From Macrobrachium rosenbergii (lineage: Eukaryota > Arthropoda > Malacostraca > Decapoda > Palaemonidae), in the NCBI RefSeq assembly GCF_040412425.1, contig NC_089742.1, forward strand, positions 74,013,625-74,077,624: a DNA stretch of 64,000 bases, written 5' to 3'. Numbering within the stretch: the stretch's first letter is position 1; every line of letters begins with the position of its first letter. Made by a program: the position numbers and the translations under genes. Positions 38,979-48,075 of the stretch are shown here, one piece after another. Below the pieces are notes generated by a model that was given only the letters and a program-made list of their open reading frames with translations, did not search any database and had not been told where the DNA came from.

Positions 38979-39496
38979 TGCTCCTTGTGGGACCTGGAAA
39001 ATATAAGGATATCCTCTCCATTTCACATAGAACTTTAGGTCCCCAGGATGCTGTCCATGAGCCGCTGGAAAGTGTCTCGCGTTCTCAGGCATCCTTGGAA
39101 GGCGGACACATAGGACCCGAAAGGCGTGATGATGGCAGTCTTTGGTATATCCTCTGGCGTGACCGATTTCCTGAAAATAGGATTTTAAGAGATCCAACTT
39201 AGTAAATATTTTGGCCCGTGGAAGAGGCCGCCAGGTCCTTCATGTTCGGCAGGGGATAATGGTCAGGTTCCGTTGCCAGGTTGAGTTGCCTGTAGTCGCC
39301 GCAGGGGTCTCCAGGAACCGTCCGGTTTCTGCACCATGTGGAGCCCCACCAGCTGGAGGCCTTCTTGCAGAGTTCCCATCCGTTCATGTCCAGGCCCGAA
39401 TGTGTCCTTGGCCTCCTGAAGGCGTCGAGGGGGAAGCCTCTGGAACTTTGCATGTGGCCGGGGGCCCTTTGTTTTTATGTGGTGATATATGCCATG
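38979..39496 (-). pseudogene. Ty3/gypsy pol fragment (RT), - orientation
   Basis: On the - strand it parallels 45009-45540 of the near-complete Ty3 element: a protein stretch before the RT, PCGDYRQLNLATEPDHYPLP, DLLKSYFQ and a degenerate palm in which the region of YVDD reads YVKWRGY. The frame breaks several times. Confidence 0.8.
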
Positions 39497-40685
39497 TTAC
39501 ACTGGTGACCCCGGAGTGACCCGAAGGACCCGGCCAACCCAAGATGACGACCCATGCGCCGACAGACCCTTTGCCGCCTCGCTGCTTCCCGCCGTTCCTG
39601 AGTTCTCAGCAGAAGTACAACCCTCTGAGATGACCCACCCCACCACCGGGCCCTGGATGCCTCCTCCAGGAAGCCTGAAGCTTGCCCCGACAAACAGATG
39701 GACGAGCTGACCAACGAAGACCAGCCAATGTCATCAATCAGCCTGATGCCGCCCCTCTCGATGGCTACCATGGATCAGCCGAAATCCTTCAGCCCTCGAG
39801 CCGCCACTGAAGGATCATCCGATGTTATCCTTCAACCTGCTCGTCCTCATCGATATATCCTGCCGGCGAGAGCCGCCTCCTATCCGCCCCTTCAAGCCAG
39901 AAACAACTACAATTGTCGATAAGACAATTTCCGCATCAGTGCCTCACTTGGGGAGGAGGAACATTGATTAGAACCCGTCGCCCGACGCCGCAATTCAAAC
40001 AATCAGACATTGTACCCACGTCTTGACAGAGTATTTTAAGAGCCCGGCGCTGTCTCTTCCAAACACGTGTGTGTTCGTGTTTCGTCAATTGTCATCCATC
40101 GGAGTGGAAAAGATAAACGAGATGCAAGCATCTGTTTTCTTTTTCTACAGGATGACGATTTCAACCATACAATATTTCACGTTTGTTTCTCCCTAAGCAT
40201 TGTTGTCTTGATGTATGTACAATCACCACTACTTGCATTGCCATGCAAGCATTCTAATCATGTACTCATAATGTTCCAACGATTCTTCTGTATCAAACTG
40301 TATGTGTGTTTCTGTTTGTGAAGACGCCAAACTCTCTCCATTTCACATATTATGCTACTGCATTGTATCCATTAATCTGTCTCAAACCTCATGCAATTGG
40401 CCATGTGTAGAATTTCTCAAAGGCCATTCCATTGATATATGTTTCATCACTGATTGTTAATTATGTCTCTTGATACCGCCATCTGTTTGTCTACCGACAA
40501 ACACAGATGCCCGAGCCTGTACCTCTGTTTTTACCTGTCTGTGTGTAGATGATACCTTACCGCGTGGCCGCACGAGGGCTGATAACATCTTCGAAGATTC
40601 TGTACATTTATCTCAGTAGCTACAATAAACCAGTAAACACCCAGCCAGTATGTCACTCATACCCAGTCCTTACACTGGTGACCCC
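39497..40685 (+). mobile_element. Permuted one-LTR retroelement insertion (PBS - gag remnant - PPT - LTR - PBS)
   Basis: The insert starts TTACACTGGTGACCCC (LTR end plus primer-binding site) at 39497 and finishes with the same TTACACTGGTGACCCC at 40670-40685. Between them are about 450 bp of leader and decayed gag (MTTHAPTDPLPP.. at about 39542), a purine tract ggggaggagga (39950-39960) and a 710-bp LTR. It is embedded in a pol fragment of opposite orientation, which resumes at ttttggcggg. Confidence 0.7.
39965..40674 (+). repeat. Family B LTR, 710 bp
   Basis: It begins TGATTAGAACCC after a polypurine tract and ends CAGTCCTTACA immediately before ctggtgacccc, a tRNA-Trp-like primer-binding site. 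It has TG...CA ends and an AATAAA near 40624. Partial copies flank it at 38717 (+) and 40923 (-). Confidence 0.8.
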
Positions 40686-40922
40686 ACTTTTGGCGGGCTT
40701 GGGCCTGGACACGTCAGGGAACTCCGTCAGCAGCTGCGAGTACTGGTGGGGGCGGCAGAGCAGATGGTGGGCATCCAGGGTCCCATTGCCAACGGGAGGG
40801 ACTGGCAGTCTGTATCTCAGGCGTTTCCGACCGACGTCGACTGATGAAGTGCGCCAGGAAATCCGCGGGAGGAGCGGCGTCCTAATGTCGGCGCATGGGT
40901 TCCCATCTTACCTCGGCCAAGG
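40686..40922 (-). pseudogene. Ty3/gypsy pol fragment (protease/RT linker), - orientation
   Basis: It matches 45560-45815 of the near-complete element (gggaactccgtcagcagctgc is shared, then ccaacgggagggactggcag). It continues the fragment at 38979-39496 after the permuted LTR insertion, with loss of about 20 bp at the join. Confidence 0.8.
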
Positions 40923-41276
40923 ATGAAGATCGAGACAGATTAATGGATCACAATGCAGTAGCATAATATATGTGAAATGGAGAGACGTTCGTCATCTTCC
41001 AAACAGAAACACAACAGTTTGATATAGAAGATTTGTTGGAACATTATGAGTACAGATTAGAATGCTTGCATGGCAATGCAAGTAGGGTGATTGTACATAC
41101 ATCAAGACAACAATGGAAGGAGAAACAGAAGGCCTATTGTATGGTTGGCCTCCCCACCACTGTGGAGCAAAGAAAATGAGATGCTTGCTTTGTCCTGTCC
41201 ACCCGATGGATGACGATTGACAGGCAACTCAACACAATGTGTTTGGAAGAGACAGTGTCAGGCTCTTACAAACTCA
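40923..41276 (-). repeat. LTR fragment (family B), - orientation
   Basis: Inverted match to 40020-40390 (ctgtctcttccaaacac, catccatcgg, cattttc.., gtatcaaactg, ttcacatattatgctactg). It is joined to pol at a shared gatgaagatcgagacag-like junction. Confidence 0.8.
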
Positions 41277-41375
41277 TGAAGTCCCCTATACTGTATTCAG
41301 GCATGCTCATTTTCTTTCTTACAGTACTATTCATGCTATCTCATTTTCTTTTACAGGGGAACATTGGTAATTCAC

Positions 41376-41379
<4 letters not shown>

Positions 41380-41441
<62 letters not shown>
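41380..41441. repeat. (GA)n microsatellite
   Basis: Uninterrupted AG run of about 60 bp. Confidence 0.97.
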
Positions 41442-41443
<2 letters not shown>

Positions 41444-42516
41444 AAAAATACATATGCACATTAAAGCTGTTTAATATTAAGACTGTGAGAGGGTGCGAAA
41501 TAATGAGCAGGAAGACAAGTACTGCTGATTTATTGATGAAGCGACCCGCTTATAAAGCGTCTTGCGGACATCTGCTTATACGCAGAGACCACGATTACAA
41601 AAATTTACAAGTGACCTTAGGTCAGACTATTTCTCTATCCAAAACAGGACAGGTACATATAGAAAACATGATGACTAACAACAGCTGGTTGGACATAAAA
41701 ATACTCTGACACATATACGTGATACTAGGGCAAATGAACAGGTAATAAATATACAAATCACAATAATGATAATAAGATTGTGTATGTGTGACCTCAGGTC
41801 GGCTGTGAAGGCACCGCAGAAAATGGGATGTTCATCATAGAGAACCCGTTGAGCGGGGACTTTACAAGATTATGTAAATCATATGGGTACTCAACAGTGA
41901 TGAATGTTGGCTGAAGATGATGATGATGAATTAGTTGTGCAGTCCAATGAATGAATGATGATATGACTGCACAGCAAAGCAGAGGAGTTACATCTCCTCT
42001 GGGGGTGCCTCTTCCCCTTTTTCAGGAAGCGCTTCAGTCACTTCATGGACTTCTTCAGGGGGTTTTGGGAGGCGGCATCATGGCCATGTACTTCTTCATG
42101 CTGATGAAGAGGTTATTATAGGGCTCCATGGCAGCATCAATGGCACTGGAAATGTTTATGGAGCATTGCATATTAGGATCCCATGCCTCTATCATCATCT
42201 GCAGCTCCCTGCCTTTCCTAAGAATTCGGGACCCTTCAAATTGTTCCAGATCTGCTGCCACTGGGGGGTCAGAGAGTGAATGAATGATGGTGGCAACATT
42301 TCTTCCTTCTTGATCAAATAGATGACACTCTTGAGCACGCCATGATGGTCGGCTACTTCAGCGTAATTTTTTCCCTCACATAACATATCAATAACTTATG
42401 CTCTCTCCTCGTGCTTCATAACCTTCCTCTGGCATTTAGGCTCTTTCCCTTAAGCTGTAGAAGAAGCTGGGCATTTATGAGGCATCTTACGGTGGTATGG
42501 TCCACGAAGATAAGTA
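41442..42516 (-). pseudogene. Internally deleted Tigger transposase derivative with solo LTR insertion
   Basis: On the - strand the start MPHKCPASS, then KCQRKVMKHEERA and VIDMLCEGKNYAEVADHHGV, correspond to the N-terminal helix-turn-helix of the Tigger transposase. After KKEEM the frame jumps to a C-terminal-like part ending in a short stretch before GAGGAGATGTAA, the same 3' end as the copy at 49.8 kb (gggaagaggcacccccagag is shared). The catalytic core is deleted. A solo LTR interrupts its 3'UTR at about 41478-41872. It is a different subfamily from the + strand copy, given the divergent N-terminus. Confidence 0.7.
41478..41872 (-). repeat. Solo LTR related to the 42.5-47.5 kb Ty3 element
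   Basis: It shares the start (gagggtgcgaaataatgagcagg compared with gaggtgcaaaagaaacgagcagg in parts), ctgctgatttatt, a tgacct.aggtc box and the end agcggggactttaca (agcagggactttaca in the full element). The interrupted Tigger sequence (atattaaga / agattatgtaaatc) is continuous in the paralog at about 49935, with a 3-4 bp duplication at the junction. Confidence 0.75.
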
Positions 42517-42898
42517 TTTAAGAGGTGCAAAAGAAACGAGCAGGTAAAAGTGGGCTGCTGATTTATTCATGATCCAGGCGGTTTATATAGCAGCAGACTG
42601 GCGTTGCACCACGAAACACTATGAGGGCATAGGTGACCTGAGGTCAGTAACAGTTAACAATAAAATACAGCGAACGAGTACAATTTACACTTTGAAAATA
42701 GACAGAATTAAAGTTGAATACAATCTTGATGCCTGCGAAGAAAGAAATACACGGTACATAAATTGAGGATGGATAAATAATTACATACACAGTTTAAATG
42801 GTTGAATTTACGTGACCTGGCCCGTCAGGTGTGACAAATTGCAGATACAAAGAAAATGGGCCGTCACCAAAGAAAACTTGCTCAGCAGGGACTTTACA
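42517..42898 (-). repeat. 3' LTR of the CsRn1-type element
   Basis: 382 bp, near-identical to 47158-47543. In element orientation it begins TGTAAAGTCCC and ends CTCTTAAA. It contains a tatataaacc TATA-like box and an aataaat signal near its 3' end. Confidence 0.93.
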
Positions 42899-42902
42899 AA
42901 TA

Positions 42903-42915
42903 CTCCCCTCCTGCC
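42903..42915 (-). promoter_or_regulatory. Polypurine tract
   Basis: On the - strand GGCAGGAGGGGAG lies just upstream of the 3' LTR, the usual priming site for plus-strand synthesis. Confidence 0.75.
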
Positions 42916-42935
42916 AAGACGTAGGCAACGTCTGA

Positions 42936-45900
42936 TTAGTTGGCGTATCTGCTGGGGTGTTGAAGGGTGCCCCGGCTGCGTGAGGACAACAGAGGGACGT
43001 CCTGTGCGTGAGGGTGGCTGATTGCGGGTGTGGGCGGCCTTTTCAGCGGGCGGCTGCGTGTCCGCTTCTTACAAGGGCCCGGCTGCGGCGGCGGCTGCGC
43101 TGGCGGAGGGTGCGGTGTGCTGACGGTTTTGTCCTCCTCCAGGAGGGCAGGCTTGACTTGGTTGATTGACACCCAATCGTTCCTCCCGTGAAGTGCAAGC
43201 AGGAACGCCTTGCTGTTCCGTTCCAGCACGCGGAAGGGCCACCTGTAGGGCCTGGTCAGTGGCAGGCGGACGGTGTCATCCCTGACGAAGATGTGGGTAG
43301 TGGAGGCCAGCCCGGGTGGCGTGAAGGTGGCTGACCTGTCGGTATATGTCCTCTTGCAGGGGGCGAACTTGCCGACGATTTTGCAAAGCCTCTGGACCGA
43401 TGGGTTGTGGCAATCTTCTGTCACTAGCTCACCCAGGACCACAAGGGGCTCGCCGTAGGTTTAACCGGCTGCGGACAGGACGCCGTCGGCCCTGGGGGCG
43501 GTCCTCAACCCGAGGAGGACCCACAGCAGCTGGTACTTCCAGTCCTCGGCGGTACAACGGGCCATATGGGATGCCTTCAGGGACCTGTGAAAGCGGTTGA
43601 CCAAGCCGTTGGTGGCCGGGTTGTAGGCCGTGGAGGTGTGATGAGCTGTCCCCAGCAGCTGGGCCAGGGCGGACCACAATTCCGACGGGAAGGTTGTGAT
43701 GTGGTCAGGGATGCCAAAGCGACTGATCCAGCTGGAGAGCAGGGCCTTGGCGCATGTGCTGATGGTGGCTTCTTGCATTGGCGTGGCCTCAGGCCACCTT
43801 GTTGAGTTGTCTACCACCGTCAGAAGATATCTGGACCCGCCTGAGGGAGGAAGGGGCCCGACGACGTCGATGTGAACATGGCTGAAACGCCTCCCTGGCT
43901 GTGGGAACTCGCCTACCCCAGATTCGGTGTGCCACCCCACCTTGCTGGTTTGGCACTGCAGGCACTGCCTTGCCCATGCCCTCGCGTCCTTCTGCACTCC
44001 GTGCCAGACGAACTTCTCTGACAGCAGCTTGGCCGTCGTCCTGCCGGAGGGATGTGACAGGCCGTGGATGATGTCGAATACCTGGCGGTGGCTGGAGGCT
44101 GGCACTAGGGGGCGGGGCTGGCCGGTGCTGACGTCGCAGAGGAGATTTGGGGCCCCAGGGGCGAGGGGCACGTCCCTCCGCTTTAGGGATGTGATGGCGA
44201 TGCGGTAAGCTGGGGTCTCTGGGTCGGCGGCCTGCTCCCTGGCAAGGTCTTTGTAGTTGATCCCCAGCTGCACTGCGTTCAGCTCGACTCTGGAGAGGGC
44301 GTCCGCCACAGGGTTCTTCCTGCCGGGGAGGTACTTGATGGAGCAGGTGAACTCGGTGATGGCCGAGAGATGCCGCTGCTGCCTGGAAGACCACGCGTCC
44401 CCTTGCTTGGTGAAGGCGTGGACCAGCGGCTGGTGGTCCGTATAGATTGTGAAGGGTGTGCCCTCCAGGAGGAACTTGAAGTGCCGGACTGCATGGTATA
44501 CTGCGCAGAGTTCCCTGTCGAAGGTGCTGTAGCGGGCCTCTGTGGGGTTGAACTTGCTGAAGAAGGCGATGGGCTGGGTGGCGCCGTTGATGACCTGCTC
44601 CAGGACAGCACCACAGGCGACGTTGCTGGCGTCCGTTGTCAGCTGGACAGGGGCGCTGGGATCCTGGTAGGCCAAGGCGGTTGCCTCGGCGAGGGCGGCC
44701 TTCATCAGGGTGAAGGCCTGCTGCTGGCTGGGTCCCCACAACAAGGATTTTGGTCGGGCTTTCAGGGTCTCCATCAGAGGGGCCATGGTGTGTGTGATCC
44801 CGGGGATGAACCTCCTGTAGTAGTTGACGGAGGTGGGGACGGGGAACCCGGTGATGGCTGCGACTTTGGATGTGAGCGGACGGACGCCATCTGGGGATAC
44901 CTCGTGGCCCAGGAAGTCGGCTTTCTGTACGCCGAAGGTGCATTTGTCAAAGCATACGACGAGGCCTTTCTCCTGCAGGCACTGCAGGACTGCCCGGATG
45001 TGTTTCTGGTGCTCCTTGTGGGACCTGGAAAATATAAGGATATCATCTACGTAGCAGACACAGAACTCTAGGTCCCCCAGGATGCTGTCCATGAGCCGCT
45101 GGAAAGTTGCCCCAGTGTTCCCCAGGCCAAATGTAGAGAAGGCGAACACGTAGGACCTGAAAGGCGTTATGATGGCAGTCTTTGGTATGTCCTCTGGCGT
45201 GACCAGTACCTGAAAATAGGACTTCAAGAGATCCGACTTAGTAAATATTTTGGCCCGTGGAAGGAGGCCGCGAGGTCCTGCATATTTGGCAGGGGGTAAT
45301 GGTCAGGTTCTGTTGCAAGGTTGACCTGCCTGTAGTCGCTGCAGGGTCTCCAGGAACCGTCCGGTTTCTGCACCATGTGGAGGGGGAAGGCCTACGGGCT
45401 GGAGGCCTTCTTGCAGATTCCCATCCGTTCCATTTCGGCGAACGCATCCTTGGCCTCCTGAAGGCGTCGAGGGGGAAGCCTCCGGAACTTCGCATGTGCT
45501 GGGGGGCCCTTTGTTTTTATGTGGTGATATATGCCATGTTTGGCTGGGGCCCTGGGCTTTTGGCGCAGCTTGGGCTTGAACACATCAGGGAACTCCGTCA
45601 GCAGCTGCGAGTACAGGTGGGGGGCGGCGGAGCAGACGGTGGGTTCCTTGGGTCCCGTTGCCAACGGGAGGGACTGGCAGGAGTCTGTATCGAGGAGGCA
45701 CTTGCGACCGACGTCAACTGCCAGCCCAAAGTGCACCAGGAAATCCGCACCCAGGAGCGGGGTCCTAACGTCCGCGACGACGAAGTCCCAGGAGTACCTC
45801 TGGCCAAGGATGGAGATCGACAGGGTCCTTGTTCCATAGGAGAGGATGGGGGACCCGTTGGCGGCCGTCAGGGAGGCAGCCGGGTCTGGTTCTTGCTTGC

Positions 45901-46300
45901 GGTCCTCTCTAGATGCCGGGAAGATTGATCTAACGGCCCCCGTGTCGACCAGCATCATCCTGCCGGAGACGGTGTCGCGGACGTAGAAGCCTACTGGTTC
46001 TGGGTCCTTGGGTTCTTCAGCTGCCATGGCGGCTTGTCCTGCTGGCCGCCGCCTCCCCCGTTTTTTGAATGGGCGAATGAACAGGGCGGCAGGCAGTTCC
46101 GGGCATCCTTGCTGAACCGCCTGTGGTAGTGGCAAAGACCCGGGGAACTCCACCTGCTGGGAGGCGCTGGGCGCCTCCTGGTGACGGCGTTGACCTCTTG
46201 CTCTGCGCCCTCCTCCTGCTGGATGGTGCTGACTGGGAGTGTGGGCGCTGGTACCCGCTTCGTTGCCTTCACGGAGTCCGTCAAGTGCTGTGCTGTGCAA
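42936..46300 (-). pseudogene. pol: pol polyprotein of CsRn1-type element (protease, RT, RNase H, integrase), disrupted
   Basis: On the - strand: protease active site VDTGAVRSIFPAS near 45930; the entry to RT (FRRLPPRRLQEAKDAF, ERMGICKKASSP); a 1-nt loss near 45255 that shifts the frame; then the RT palm FCVCYVDDILIFSR, RNase H (LTTDASNVACGAVL), a chromatin of RT/RNase H order FFSKFNPTEARYSTFDREL, and the integrase zinc domain (H..H..CLQCQ). Integrase is damaged: first Asp HIDVVG is present; the second (expected TSDRG) is lost at ITTFPSELW; the Glu of the NGLVERFHR motif is Asn. An in-frame TAA (about 43459) follows VLSAAG, after which 43442-42936 continues the integrase C-terminal part. Confidence 0.93.
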
Positions 46301-46974
46301 ATCAGGGTTTCGAGGGGCACCACATAGGGCTCAGGGATTTGTGTGCGGACCTCCGGGAGGAGCTGACGGGGGAGGAGCTCCCGCGACAGGCTTATTTCGC
46401 GCTTCTTTTTACTGCCATCGGTGTCTGGGAGGGTGAGGAGGTCTTGGATCATGCCCCATGACTCCATGACGCTCTGATCCTGCCGCGGGTTAATGGCGAG
46501 GTCGAGGGCGGGGCGGCCTGCTCGGCAACCAGCAGGAAGCATGTCTCGAGGACGGTTTTCTTCAGGAGGTGGTAGGTAAGGGGGCATGCGTCAGACACCC
46601 ACGAGTAGATCTCCTCTGGCAGGGCGTTGAGTACTATATCTGCCTGCAGCACCTCATCGTTAAGATCCGCAATCCTGAACTGGCTCTCAACTCTGTAGAC
46701 CCATGCCGACGGATTCCCCTGCGTGAATGGCGGCAGTTTTATAGACAGGGCAGCCCTTGATTGTCCCGCCGGGCTGGGGAGAGTGCGGGGCTGCAGGCAG
46801 GGGTGTGGAGGAGCGTGAGAGCCTTGGCGCGGGGACAGGCATGGGTGATTTAGGAGGGAGGTAGACCTCTGAGTCTGCGAGGTCAGCAGTTAACTGAATG
46901 AAGGAAGGGATGCCTGTGTCCAAACTCGCTCTTTGCCCTCTTAAATGGAATAGGGTGCTCGCGTCAAAATGCAC
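45991..46974 (-). pseudogene. gag: gag of CsRn1-type element, two frameshifts
   Basis: Three overlapping frames on the - strand: 46974-46687, a second frame with NPSAWVYRVESQF and NDEVLQADIVLNALPEE, then 46587-45991. The nucleocapsid-like box is CHYHRRFSKDARNCLPPC, an exact C-x2-H-x9-C-x3-C arrangement. Single-base indels near 46745 and 46520 account for the frame changes. The pol frame overlaps the gag end and is reached by a -1 shift, the usual expression mode of this type. Confidence 0.85.
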
Positions 46975-47142
46975 TTGGGAGCGCGCCGTGTGAGTCTGCT
47001 AATGATGCTGGTGATTTTGCCGACGAGAGTCAGCACGCCCAAATGCTGGTTCAGCGCCGTGATTAGTCCGCTAAGGGCGAGAGTAAGCTCCTGAAGCCAA
47101 GACTGAGTCGTCGTGTGGGTCCGCTAATGGCTTCGGGAGTCA

Positions 47143-47156
47143 CTCCGGGGTCACCA
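47143..47156 (-). promoter_or_regulatory. Primer-binding site (tRNA-Trp type)
   Basis: On the - strand TGGTGACCCCGGAG follows one base after the 5' LTR. The first 11 bases match the complement of the tRNA-Trp 3' end (TGGTGACCCCG), the primer used by CsRn1-type elements. Confidence 0.8.
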
Positions 47157-47157
47157 C

Positions 47158-47543
47158 TTTAAGAGGCGCAAAAGAAACGAGCAGTAAAAGTGGACTGCTG
47201 ATTTATGATATTCATGATCCAGGCGGTTTATATAGTGGCAGACTGGCGTCGTGCCGCGAAACACAATGAGGGCATAGGTGACCTGAGGTCGATAATAATT
47301 AACAATGAAATACAGTGAACAAGTACAATTTACAATGTGAAAGTAGACAGAATTAAAGTTGAATACAATCTTGATGCCTGTGAAAGAAGAAATACACGGT
47401 ACATAAATTGAGGACAGATAAATAATTACATACACAGTTTAAATGATTGAATTTACGTGACCTGGCCCGTCAGGTGTGACAAATTGCAGATACAAAGAAA
47501 ATGGGCCGTCACCAAAGAAAACTTGCTCAGCAGGGACTTTACA
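47158..47543 (-). repeat. 5' LTR of the CsRn1-type element
   Basis: 386 bp pair of 42517-42898. The few differences between the LTRs (for example gattgtacgat/gtcgataataatt changes and a 5-bp gain atattc) suggest an insertion that is not very recent. Confidence 0.93.
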
Positions 47544-47547
47544 AGTA

Positions 47548-48075
47548 CTGTACATCTGGATGTATGCACAATTTAGAAAACGATGCACCCACTGCAGAGA
47601 CCTGTGCTGATGCTAGAAAGTGCATCTGGGATGTAGGATCATCTGTGTTGTAAGATGATTTTGAGATGATATTACAATAGTAAAGCATTTTAGGATGATA
47701 GTAGAGCATATCTAAAATACGTGGGTAGTTTGTAGAATGACGTAACTACTGTTCAGTAAGTACCTCCAAATGAAATGCAAGGATTGTTTATGTCAAGTTG
47801 ATCTAATTTTATGTTATTTTTGTGACTAAATACAATTTTTATGATAAAAAATGATCTACAGTACTGTACTGATTTCATGTAAACAGCAAAATACAGTAAT
47901 CAAGAAAATGTATTTTTTTAAATGTTCTCCCCATGCCAAACAAACAGTTCACAGTACAGCACATCTCTATCTCTCAGTTCACCATGTTGTTTCTGTGTGC
48001 TGTATACAGTGCGACATTCGCGTTGTGTAGTACATTTGTTCACTTACTGTACAGTACATTCATATCTTCAGTAAG
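47548..48075 (+). other. Tigger 5' region upstream of transposase
   Basis: AT-rich sequence between the Ty3 insertion and the transposase start, with repeated tacagtactgta motifs. No reading frame is recognised. It is assigned to the Tigger element by position only. Confidence 0.4.

Larger units (their letters stand above)
42517..47543 (-). mobile_element. Ty3/gypsy LTR retrotransposon of CsRn1 type, 5.0 kb
   Basis: LTRs of 382 bp (42517-42898) and 386 bp (47158-47543) are flanked by the duplication AGTA (42513-42516 and 47544-47547). Gag and pol lie on the - strand. The primer-binding site matches the 3' end of tRNA-Trp. The gag zinc box has the C-x2-H-x9-C-x3-C form, which together with the tRNA-Trp primer is diagnostic of the CsRn1 clade. 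It has several frameshifts, a stop in pol and a damaged integrase, so it is not autonomous. Confidence 0.93.

Noticed and set aside
43789..44943. 384-codon - strand ORF overlapping the Ty3 pol
   Set aside because: It is an alternate frame of GC-rich pol sequence with low-complexity Arg/Pro/His composition. The true frame carries the RT, RNase H and integrase motifs.
44370..45071. 233-codon + strand ORF
   Set aside because: Antisense shadow of pol; no motif.
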